Positions 1-7,814 of a stretch of 17,359 bases of DNA are shown here, piece after piece. Below the pieces are notes generated by a model that searched no databases, was not told the DNA's origin, and saw nothing but the letters and a program-made list of their open reading frames with translations. A program made the position numbers and the translations under genes. Numbering within the stretch: position 1 is the stretch's first letter; each line of letters opens with the position of its first letter. This DNA comes from Microbacteriaceae bacterium (GTDB lineage Bacteria > Actinomycetota > Actinomycetes > Actinomycetales > Microbacteriaceae): assembly GCA_947455385.1 (NCBI GenBank), contig CANGNR010000017.1, positions 1-17,359 on the forward strand. Direction: 5' to 3'.

Positions 1-963
<963 letters not shown>

Positions 964-965
964 CC

Positions 966-2255
966 ATGCGCTACGCGCCGGCCCTTCTGTTCGCGAGACT
1001 GCTCCGCTGGGGCATTCGACGCGTGCGCAAGGGTGGCGGCTCGGCGTTGCCAGGCGTGCTTTTGGCCCGCCTCGCGCCGGGCATTCTCTATCGAGTCTTG
1101 AGCTCGTTTCGAGATGGCCTCGTGGTGATCACGGGATCCGCCGGCAAATCGACCACAACGAAGATGGCCGTGGCGATCCTCGAAGCACATGGTGTCGAGG
1201 TGTTTACAAACCCCACCACTGCAAACATCCTGCAGGGCTTCTATTCGACTATCGCTGCCCAGGCCAGCCTCAGCGGCAAAGTGCGAGGCCAGGTGGCCGT
1301 TCTCGAGATGGACGAGGGGCATGCCGCCGAGCTGGTCTCAAAGGTAAAGCCGAAACACAGCGTGATTCTCAACGTGGTCGAAGATCAGCTGGACCGATTT
1401 GTCGACCCAGCGTACGTTGCAGAAAAGCTGCTCAAGGTTGCGCAGGCCACCACTGGCACGGTTCACCTAAACGCGGATGACCAAAACCTCGTTGCCTTCG
1501 AATCGAAGCTCGCAACGGGTGCAAAGCCCCCACACTCTGACCGCGTGGTCATCTGGTTTGGGCTCGATGAAGTTATTGCTAATCACGGACGTGGGCTCGG
1601 CTATGCGCCGACTTACTCGGCCCCGCTGGCCAGGCCCGCGGTCCAGACTCAAGTTTTCTCGCTGCAAGACCGAGCCACACGGGTTAAAACCTCGAGAGGT
1701 GAGCTCGGCTTTGCGTTGCCAGCACGAGGCAGCCACTTTGCCGTGGATGCCGTGGCGGCCATCAGCCTGTGCGAAACGCTTCTTGCAGAACCAGATCTAG
1801 CGCTGTTTGCTAAGACTCTCGATGAGATTCCTCCGGTCTTTGCCCGAGGCGAAATCATCGAGGTCGAGGGCCAAAGACTTGAGTTGGTTCTAGTGCAGAA
1901 CCCCGCCAGCACGCAGTTGAATATCGACGCTCTCAGCTCGAACCTCGAGTGCATCTATTTCGGAATCGGACGAGATGTGCACGACCCATCCTGGTTGTGG
2001 ACGGTGACCCTGCCCGACTGGCGTGCCGTCGCCATCACGGCGGGCTACAACGCCAACGAAGCCGCTCTCTTCTTGAAGTATTCGGGCGTAGAGCCTGGCC
2101 AGGTCATTCCAGACGACATCCCTGCATCGCTCGAGGCTTTCCTTGCGCTTCCGGCTCCGTCCAGCGGGATAAAGACGCTCATCATTTCTGCTGACGTCAT
2201 GCGAAGGATGCGCCGCCATCTCGGGTTCGAGACTCCTGAGGCGGTGCGTCAGTGA
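966..2255 (+). CDS. murT: MurT-like Mur ligase (lipid II isoglutaminyl synthase subunit homologue), divergent
   Basis: MurT is the ATP-dependent subunit that activates the alpha-carboxyl of D-Glu in lipid II so that GatD-derived ammonia can form D-isoglutamine. The 429-residue product has the family layout: N-terminal segment with GGGSALPG (23-30), Mur ligase ATPase core with P-loop GSAGKST (57-63), VLEMDE (112-117), NVVEDQLDRF (136-145), LNADD (168-172), and a C-terminal DUF1727-type domain. That last domain has NPAS (312-315) and DPSWLW (340-345), whose Asp matches the residue MurT contributes to the GatD catalytic triad. Two things are odd. The usual P-loop is GTNGKT(T), so Asn is replaced here. 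The four-Cys zinc ribbon expected around 200-226 is absent: the only cysteines are C269 and C329. ATG 966 has a weak ribosome site, so translation is probably coupled to sigA. The family call is firm; standard amidating activity is doubtful. Confidence 0.88.
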   Translation: MRYAPALLFARLLRWGIRRVRKGGGSALPGVLLARLAPGILYRVLSSFRDGLVVITGSAGKSTTTKMAVAILEAHGVEVFTNPTTANILQGFYSTIAAQASLSGKVRGQVAVLEMDEGHAAELVSKVKPKHSVILNVVEDQLDRFVDPAYVAEKLLKVAQATTGTVHLNADDQNLVAFESKLATGAKPPHSDRVVIWFGLDEVIANHGRGLGYAPTYSAPLARPAVQTQVFSLQDRATRVKTSRGELGFALPARGSHFAVDAVAAISLCETLLAEPDLALFAKTLDEIPPVFARGEIIEVEGQRLELVLVQNPASTQLNIDALSSNLECIYFGIGRDVHDPSWLWTVTLPDWRAVAITAGYNANEAALFLKYSGVEPGQVIPDDIPASLEAFLALPAPSSGIKTLIISADVMRRMRRHLGFETPEAVRQ

Positions 2256-2848
2256 AACTGAAGCTGGGTAGCTACTATGCCGACCGTCTAAACCTCAACG
2301 GAGACCAGGCCAACATCTCCGTGCTAGCCAAGCGCGCAGCGGCCTACGGGCTTGCTGTAGAGGTCTCGGGCGTATTCTCGGAGTCTGATCTCGATGGTGT
2401 AGACCTACTGGTGATCGGCCACGGCTCGATTGCAGCTTGGGCGAGCATCCAAGGTGCCGAAGAACTTCTTGCGGCGGTTGCGAAGGCGGAGATTCTTAGC
2501 TTAGCGATCGGATCTGGTGCCGAGCGATTCGCGGCCGCCAACAACATGTCGGTCGTTTCGGGGGAGCGCAGTTCTAGGTTCGAGGAGCACCGTTTGCAGA
2601 TCGGTGACCGAGAATTCGAGTTGGTGGGCTACGCAAACACCGCGACCACTGACCTCAAGACCAAATGGTTTGGGCAAGCGATTCTCTCGACACTGCACGG
2701 GCCTCTGCTCGCAAAGAATCCCCAACTCGCAGACTGGTTGCTCGAAGAAGTGGCCAAACGTCGAGGCGCTGAGCTCCCGCCAGAGCCCGAAACTCTGGCG
2801 GAGTTAGATGCTCTTGCTTCGGCCGCTCGTCGGGACGCGCTGCGCTGA
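2252..2848 (+). CDS. gatD: GatD-like amidotransferase homologue lacking the catalytic cysteine
   Basis: GatD normally hydrolyses glutamine and passes ammonia to MurT. This 198-residue protein shows GatD hallmarks: an N-terminal LGSYYADRLNLNGDQANISVL-like segment (5-25), a Rossmann-like core, and TLHGPLLAKNPQLADWLL (147-164) with the conserved LHGP histidine (H149). It starts at GTG 2252, overlapping the murT stop as GTGA, so the two are translationally coupled and presumably form a complex. The nucleophile elbow, normally like GICGGYQLLG, reads LAIGSGAERFA (84-94), and the whole protein has no cysteine. The usual GFENHxGRT motif is degraded to GYANTATTD (126-134). It is also shorter than the roughly 240 residues I expect for GatD. 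A glutaminase function is therefore very unlikely. It may be a structural or substrate-positioning partner of MurT. Confidence is high for homology and low for any specific activity. Confidence 0.82.
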   Translation: MKLKLGSYYADRLNLNGDQANISVLAKRAAAYGLAVEVSGVFSESDLDGVDLLVIGHGSIAAWASIQGAEELLAAVAKAEILSLAIGSGAERFAAANNMSVVSGERSSRFEEHRLQIGDREFELVGYANTATTDLKTKWFGQAILSTLHGPLLAKNPQLADWLLEEVAKRRGAELPPEPETLAELDALASAARRDALR

Positions 2849-2849
2849 A

Positions 2850-3086
2850 CTACTTAGAAGCGTTCAGCTTCGAAGACTCATCGTGCCAGGTGAGAGCAAT
2901 CGGCTCTAGCTTGGCCTTGTTTTCGTTTCCGTGATGAGCGCAGAAGAGCAGCTCGCCAGTTGGCAGAACGACCCGAATGTATGCCTGAGCGCCGCAGGCG
3001 TCACAGCGGTCGCTCACGTGAAGAGCTAGCTGCTCCGGTGAAACGGTCTTGTTCTCGGACTCTTGGGCTTCTGCTGATGCTGGCAT
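2850..3086 (-). CDS. Small zinc-ribbon-like protein, DUF7455-type
   Basis: This is a 78-residue protein of unknown function. After a polar N-terminal tail (1-20) comes a compact metal-site pattern: CDACGAQAY (28-36) and FCAHH (48-52). C28, C31, C49 and H51 or H52 are likely zinc ligands. The pattern resembles a short actinobacterial family (as I recall, DUF7455) with a DRCDxCGAQAY...LLFCxHH signature, and I recall such genes lying near sigA. The start is ATG at 3086-3084, with a modest purine-rich site (GAAAG) about nine bases upstream. Its stop lies one base from the gatD stop, so the two genes converge with almost no spacer. It diverges from parE. No transmembrane segment or signal peptide is seen. 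The coding call is firm. The function is unknown, and I would not assign DNA or RNA binding without data. Confidence 0.85.
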   Translation of the reverse strand: MPASAEAQESENKTVSPEQLALHVSDRCDACGAQAYIRVVLPTGELLFCAHHGNENKAKLEPIALTWHDESSKLNASK

Positions 3087-3227
3087 TACGACTCACTTTC
3101 TGACAACTATGACAACACACGACGCCGGCCGAAGTTCCCCATTTGGCGGCAAGTTCGCTAGTGGCGGAAGAATCCTCGCTGTGGGTGTCGCAAGGGCAAT
3201 CTGGCTCCCTTTGATTAGGCTTTTCAA
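3087..3227. other. Divergent spacer between the DUF7455-type gene and parE
   Basis: These 141 bp must hold promoters for both flanking genes. The parE-proximal end carries a TAGGCT -10-like hexamer (3216-3221). Two direct copies of TGGCGG lie at 3144-3149 and 3162-3167, exactly 18 bp apart, within the similar strings TTGGCGGCAAG and GTGGCGGAAG. They could be an operator read on one face of the helix (nearly two turns) or chance. No convincing -35 element, terminator, tRNA or small open frame was found. Confidence 0.4.
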
Positions 3228-3230
3228 GTG
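3216..3230 (+). promoter_or_regulatory. Likely -10 element and leaderless GTG start of parE
   Basis: TAGGCT at 3216-3221 fits the actinobacterial -10 pattern TAnnnT. It is followed by six bases and then the GTG initiator at 3228, so transcription would begin at or very near the first base of the start codon. There is no Shine-Dalgarno-like purine run upstream of GTG, which agrees with a leaderless mRNA. No recognisable -35 hexamer lies 16-18 bp upstream. This is inferred from spacing only. Confidence 0.5.
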
Positions 3231-5318
3231 CCTTCCTCCGAATACTCCGCCCGCCATCTAAGCGTCTTAGAGGGCCTAGACGCCGTTCGCAAGCGTCCCG
3301 GAATGTACATCGGCTCTACCGACAGCCGCGGTCTAATGCACTGTCTCTGGGAGATCATCGATAACTCCGTGGATGAGGCCTTGGCGGGGCATGGCAACTC
3401 GATCGGCATCGTGTTGCACGAGGATGCCAGCGTCGAGGTGCGCGACCACGCGCGAGGAATCCCAGTGGACATCGAGCCAAAGACCGGCCTGAGCGGCGTC
3501 GAGGTCGTCTTCACAAAACTTCACGCCGGTGGCAAGTTTGGTTCAGGGTCTTACGCGGCTTCGGGCGGTTTGCACGGTGTCGGTGCATCCGTGGTTAATG
3601 CACTTTCTGCGCGACTCGACGTTGAGGTCGACCGCGACGGCGCCACCTGGGCCATGTCGTTCAGGCGCGGCGAGCCCGGCCGCTTCGACGACAGCAAGGG
3701 CAAGAGTCCTCTGAGTCCGTTTACCCCGTTTGAGGATGCCAGCGAGCTGACCAAGATCGCCAAGGTCGCCAAGGGCGTCACCGGAACCCGCGTTCGCTAC
3801 TGGGCCGACCCGCAGATTTTCATCAAAGAAGCAAAGTTCGCCGTCGACGAGCTGGCCGACCGCGCCCGTCAGACCGCGTTTCTGGTGCCTGGCCTGCGCC
3901 TTCTCATCGAAGACAAGCGTGCCGGCTCAAGCCCAGAGGCTGCCAAGCAGGAGTTTCATTTTGACGGCGGCCTGGCCGCATTCGCCGATTTTCTAGCGCC
4001 GGATGCGGCCCTCACGTCGACTTGGATTCTGAAGGGCAACGGCGACTACACCGAGACCGTGCCAGTGCTCGACGAAAGCGGAAACATGGTTTCGCGCGAG
4101 GTACAGCGAAACGCCGAAGTCGAGGTGGCCCTTCGGTGGGGCACGGGCTATGACGCCACCCAAAAATCATTCGTCAACATCATCGCGACACCCAAGGGTG
4201 GCACACACCTGGCTGGCTTCGAGCAGGCGCTAACCAAGGTTCTTCGTGCCCAGGTTGACGCCAACAGCCGCCGGCTCAAGGTAGGCAACGACAAGCTCGA
4301 AAAGGACGACATCGTCGCTGGGCTAACTGCCGTCGTTGCAGTGCGCATCGCGGAGCCTCAGTTTGAGGGCCAAACCAAGGAGATTCTGGGAACTCCAGCC
4401 GTCAAGAACATCGTCGCAAACGTCGTCACCAAAGAACTAAACGCCAGATTCACCTCGAGCAAGCGCGATGACAAGGCCCAAACATCACTTTTGCTCGACA
4501 AGGTCGTGGCCGAGATGAAGGCGCGAGTCTCGGCTCGCACTCACAAAGAGACGCAGCGCCGAAAGAACGCGCTCGAGAGCTCCTCGCTGCCAACCAAACT
4601 TGTCGACTGCAGAACCCAAGAGACCGAGGTCTCAGAACTGTTCATCGTCGAGGGCGACAGCGCTCTCGGCACCGCAAAACTTGCCCGCAACAGCGAGTAC
4701 CAGGCGCTGTTGCCCATCCGCGGAAAAATTCTCAACGTGCAGAAGGCATCGATCTCAGACATGCTCTCGAACGCCGAGTGCGCATCGATCATCCAGGTAA
4801 TCGGGGCCGGTTCGGGCAGGTCATTCGACCTCGCGTCTGCGCGATACGGCAAGGTCATTCTGATGAGCGACGCGGATGTCGATGGCGCCCACATTCGCAC
4901 CCTGTTGTTGACGCTGTTCTTTAGGTACATGAGACCGATGATCGAGAACGGTCAGGTCTACGCGGCCGTTCCGCCCCTGCATCGGGTCGTGATCGTGAAT
5001 CCCGGGTCGAAGCAGAACGAAACCGTCTACACCTACTCGCAGGCCGAACTCGAATCCTTGCTAAAGAAGCTCAAGGCCGCCGGCAAGCGCTACCAGGAAC
5101 CGATTCAGCGCTACAAGGGCTTGGGCGAGATGGACGCCGACCAGCTCGCCGAAACCACGATGGACAGGTCTAAGCGCCTCTTGCGTCGCGTGCGACTCGA
5201 AGATGGCGAGATGTCAGACAAGGTGTTCGAGCTTTTGATGGGTAACGAAGTAGCACCACGCCGAGACTTCATCATTGACTCGGCCGACGAATTCGATAGC
5301 GCGAGAATCGACGCCTAA
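3228..5318 (+). CDS. parE: DNA topoisomerase IV subunit B (GyrB/ParE-type ATPase)
   Basis: This is the ATPase subunit of a type IIA topoisomerase that decatenates and relaxes chromosomal DNA together with ParC. The 696-residue protein begins with the GHKL ATPase fold: RPGMYIGS (23-30), EIIDNSVDEA (42-51) with the Mg-binding Asn, RDHARGIP (72-79), and GGLHGVGASVVNALS (113-127). It continues through the transducer with GQTKEILG (381-388). The TOPRIM metal-binding parts are EGDSALGTAK (475-484) and DADVDGAH (548-555), and the C-terminus has YKGLGEMDADQL (629-640). The EGDSALGTAKLARNSEYQ variant points to the actinobacterial ParE branch rather than GyrB, whose usual form is EGDSAGGSAK. parC lies convergently downstream, supporting the pairing. 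The G1 box reads DHARG where DxGRG is usual; I regard this as a mild variant. The GTG start at 3228 gives the family-standard N-terminus. Confidence 0.93.
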   Translation: MPSSEYSARHLSVLEGLDAVRKRPGMYIGSTDSRGLMHCLWEIIDNSVDEALAGHGNSIGIVLHEDASVEVRDHARGIPVDIEPKTGLSGVEVVFTKLHAGGKFGSGSYAASGGLHGVGASVVNALSARLDVEVDRDGATWAMSFRRGEPGRFDDSKGKSPLSPFTPFEDASELTKIAKVAKGVTGTRVRYWADPQIFIKEAKFAVDELADRARQTAFLVPGLRLLIEDKRAGSSPEAAKQEFHFDGGLAAFADFLAPDAALTSTWILKGNGDYTETVPVLDESGNMVSREVQRNAEVEVALRWGTGYDATQKSFVNIIATPKGGTHLAGFEQALTKVLRAQVDANSRRLKVGNDKLEKDDIVAGLTAVVAVRIAEPQFEGQTKEILGTPAVKNIVANVVTKELNARFTSSKRDDKAQTSLLLDKVVAEMKARVSARTHKETQRRKNALESSSLPTKLVDCRTQETEVSELFIVEGDSALGTAKLARNSEYQALLPIRGKILNVQKASISDMLSNAECASIIQVIGAGSGRSFDLASARYGKVILMSDADVDGAHIRTLLLTLFFRYMRPMIENGQVYAAVPPLHRVVIVNPGSKQNETVYTYSQAELESLLKKLKAAGKRYQEPIQRYKGLGEMDADQLAETTMDRSKRLLRRVRLEDGEMSDKVFELLMGNEVAPRRDFIIDSADEFDSARIDA

Positions 5319-5363
5319 AGGCCCCATTCGGTGGCTTGACACTAGCGGCGTACTCGCGGAGCC

Positions 5364-7778
5364 TTATATTCCGGCCGAACCAATCACGCTGTCGATGCGA
5401 GCGCCAGAAGCGTCGCGCTTCGACAACTCCGACGGTATGTTCGCGGGCTTGCCATCTGGCGTAAGCGCCTTGGGCGTCGAGGTGCCGACCCAGGCGAAAT
5501 AGATCTGATTCTCGTCGCGAATGAACTTGTGTGCGCGCACGCCGCCGGTCGCCCTGCCCTTGGGTGGAAACTCCTCGAGAACGCTGAGTTTGGCAGAACC
5601 CGGATCGGTGCCCGGAATTGCTGCATCGCTGTTGGCGGCGGTCAAGACGAAGGCCTCGCCTCCGGCCGGCACGACGCCAGCTGCAAGAACCGACGCGCCA
5701 TCGGCAAGGTTGATGCCGGCAACGCCGGAGGCGATTCGGCCCTGGGCGCGAATGCCCGAGGCGCTAAACCTGAGGAGTTGGGCATCGGTGGTGACCAGAA
5801 CAATTTCATCCGAGTCAGAAACTGGGGTAGCGCTGACAACCTCGTCGCCGTCTTTCAGAACGATGACCTCGAATGACTCCTTGGCCGGAAAATCGGGCGT
5901 CACGCGCTTGATCTGGCCGCGCTTGGTGGCCAGAAGGTAATCGGCCGAGTCGAGCCCGAGAACCGACACGACGCTCTCGCCTCGGGGGAGACCGAGAAAC
6001 TTAGCCAGGCTGACGGCCACGGATGACTCGAACTGCGCGCCACAGGCTGGCACATCGCCAACGTGGATGCGCACCAAGCGCCCGAGGCTAGTGATCGCGC
6101 CGAGATCGCTTCGCGTCGTCGTTGCGAATAGGCGAGATACGGCATCGTGCTTCTTGCGCTTTTGCGCCACCTCGGCCACCGATGTCTGTTGCTCGACGCG
6201 GCCAATGAGACCGCTCGAGGTGACCACCACATCGATGGGGGAGTCGGCCAGTTGGGCGTCGACGTTTGCCGCGGCTCTGCCGACCACGGGACGGTCGACC
6301 GCGGATTCTTCTAGAAGAGTGGTTCGGCGGTCGTCGCCGTACTGCTCGGCTACCTCGGTGAGTTCGGCCGATACGACATCGCGCAGTGCGAGGTCGCTGG
6401 CGAGAATCGTCTCGAGGGCAGCGATCTCTGACTCCAACTGTGACTTCTCGGATTCGAGTTCGATGCGCGAGAACTTCGTGAGGCGTCGCAGACGCAGCTC
6501 AAGAATGTACTCGGCCTGGAGTTCGCTCAGATCAAAGACCTGCATGAGTCGCTGACGGGCTTGATCAGCCTCGTCGCTGGTGCGAATGACTTGAATGACC
6601 TCGTCGATGCCCAGAATCGCCACCATGAGACCTTCAACCAGGTGCAGGCGAGCCTTGCGCTTGCCAAGTCGGTTCTCACTGCGGCGGCGAGTCACGGTGA
6701 CCCTGTGCGCGAGGTAGACGCCCAGCATGTCGCGCAGGCCAAGCGTCGCCGGCCTGCCGTTCACGAGCGCAACGTTGTTGACACCAAAGGAGTCTTCCAT
6801 CGGCGTGTAGCGATACAGCAGGTCGAGAACTACCTGAGGGTCGAATCCGGTCTTGATCTCGATGATCAGACGAAGGCCGTGGTTTCGGTCGGTAAGGTCG
6901 GAGACGTCCGAGATGCCCTGCAGCTTCTTGTTGTTGACGCCCTCCTTGATCTTCTCGATGACCTTCTCTGGCCCAACGCCATAGGGCAGCTGAGTGACCA
7001 CGATGCCCAACCGGCGAGGCGCAACGCTCTCGATCGAAACTCGCGCGCGGGTCTTGAACGATCCACGACCGGTCTCGTAGGCGTCGCGAATCCCATCGAG
7101 GCCGACGATGATTCCACCGGTCGGCAGGTCAGGGCCGGGAACGAAGTTCATCAGGTCTGAGCTGGATGCCTGAGGGTTGTTCAGCAAATGCCTCGCGGCC
7201 GCTATCACCTCGCGCATATTGTGCGGTGGGATGTTGGTGGCCATACCAACCGCGATGCCGCTCGAACCATTCACCAGGAGGTTCGGAAAAGCCGCCGGCA
7301 GAACCTCGGGCTCAGAGAGCTGCGCGTCATAGTTCGGTTTGAAATCAACGACATCCTCGTCGAGGCCCTCGTTCATAAGCAAGGATGACTTCGCCAGGCG
7401 AACCTCCGTGTATCGCGCTGCCGCGGGACCATCGTCGAGCGAACCGAAGTTTCCGTGGCCGTCGATTAAGGGCACGCGAAGGCTGAAATCCTGGGCCATT
7501 CTGACCAGAGCGTCATAGATTGCACCATCGCCGTGAGGGTGCAGCTTGCCCATTACCTCACCGGTGACACGAGCCGACTTGACGTGGCCCTTGTCTGGTC
7601 GCAGCCCCATTTCGCCCATCTGATAGACGATGCGACGGTGCACGGGCTTGAGGCCGTCTCGGGCATCTGGCAGGGCTCGCGCGTAGATCACCGAGTAGGA
7701 ATATTCGAGGAACGAGTCTTGCATCTCCTTGGCGAGGTCGATGTCGACGATTCGCTCTTCGGGCAGTTGCTGATCCAT
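5364..7778 (-). CDS. parC: DNA topoisomerase IV subunit A (GyrA/ParC-type)
   Basis: This is the DNA-cleaving subunit that partners ParE. The 804-residue protein has the breakage-reunion domain: ARALPDARDGLKPVHRRI (33-50), the quinolone-determining region GKLHPHGDGAIYDALVRMAQ (77-96), and the active-site Tyr123 in AARYTEVRLA. A GyrA-type coiled coil with LELRLRRLTKFSRIEL follows, then a C-terminal beta-pinwheel built of repeats such as KRGQIKRVTP. I see no intact GyrA box (QRRGGKG); the nearest string is GRATGGVRAHKF near the C-terminus. This favours topoisomerase IV over gyrase A. Position 85, matching E. coli GyrA Ser83, is Gly; Asp89 (equivalent of Asp87) is kept. ATG 7778 has a good AAGGAA ribosome site three bases upstream. 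The gene converges on parE with a 45-bp spacer and diverges from the phosphodiesterase gene across 36 bp. Confidence 0.93.
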   Translation of the reverse strand: MDQQLPEERIVDIDLAKEMQDSFLEYSYSVIYARALPDARDGLKPVHRRIVYQMGEMGLRPDKGHVKSARVTGEVMGKLHPHGDGAIYDALVRMAQDFSLRVPLIDGHGNFGSLDDGPAAARYTEVRLAKSSLLMNEGLDEDVVDFKPNYDAQLSEPEVLPAAFPNLLVNGSSGIAVGMATNIPPHNMREVIAAARHLLNNPQASSSDLMNFVPGPDLPTGGIIVGLDGIRDAYETGRGSFKTRARVSIESVAPRRLGIVVTQLPYGVGPEKVIEKIKEGVNNKKLQGISDVSDLTDRNHGLRLIIEIKTGFDPQVVLDLLYRYTPMEDSFGVNNVALVNGRPATLGLRDMLGVYLAHRVTVTRRRSENRLGKRKARLHLVEGLMVAILGIDEVIQVIRTSDEADQARQRLMQVFDLSELQAEYILELRLRRLTKFSRIELESEKSQLESEIAALETILASDLALRDVVSAELTEVAEQYGDDRRTTLLEESAVDRPVVGRAAANVDAQLADSPIDVVVTSSGLIGRVEQQTSVAEVAQKRKKHDAVSRLFATTTRSDLGAITSLGRLVRIHVGDVPACGAQFESSVAVSLAKFLGLPRGESVVSVLGLDSADYLLATKRGQIKRVTPDFPAKESFEVIVLKDGDEVVSATPVSDSDEIVLVTTDAQLLRFSASGIRAQGRIASGVAGINLADGASVLAAGVVPAGGEAFVLTAANSDAAIPGTDPGSAKLSVLEEFPPKGRATGGVRAHKFIRDENQIYFAWVGTSTPKALTPDGKPANIPSELSKRDASGARIDSVIGSAGI

Positions 7779-7814
7779 GTTTCCTTGAGTTTTGGCTGTG
7801 GCAGACTTGTCTAG

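Noticed and set aside
5319..5363. Terminator between convergent parE and parC
   Set aside because: Only a weak GGCT...AGCC pairing is present and there is no T-run on either strand, so I cannot support an intrinsic terminator.
5521..5940. Open frames on the plus strand (139 and 115 residues) opposite the parC C-terminal domain
   Set aside because: They are low-complexity Ser/Arg/Ala-rich shadow frames with no ribosome site or family match.
6561..7160. 199-residue open frame on the plus strand opposite parC
   Set aside because: It is a mirror frame created by the codon usage of parC. It has no recognisable domain, and parC is conserved throughout the same stretch.
7779..7814. Leaderless promoter for the phosphodiesterase gene at 7815
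   Set aside because: No TAnnnT hexamer is at the right distance from ATG 7815 or ATG 7824, and a TTGAGT/TTGTCT pair is a poor match.
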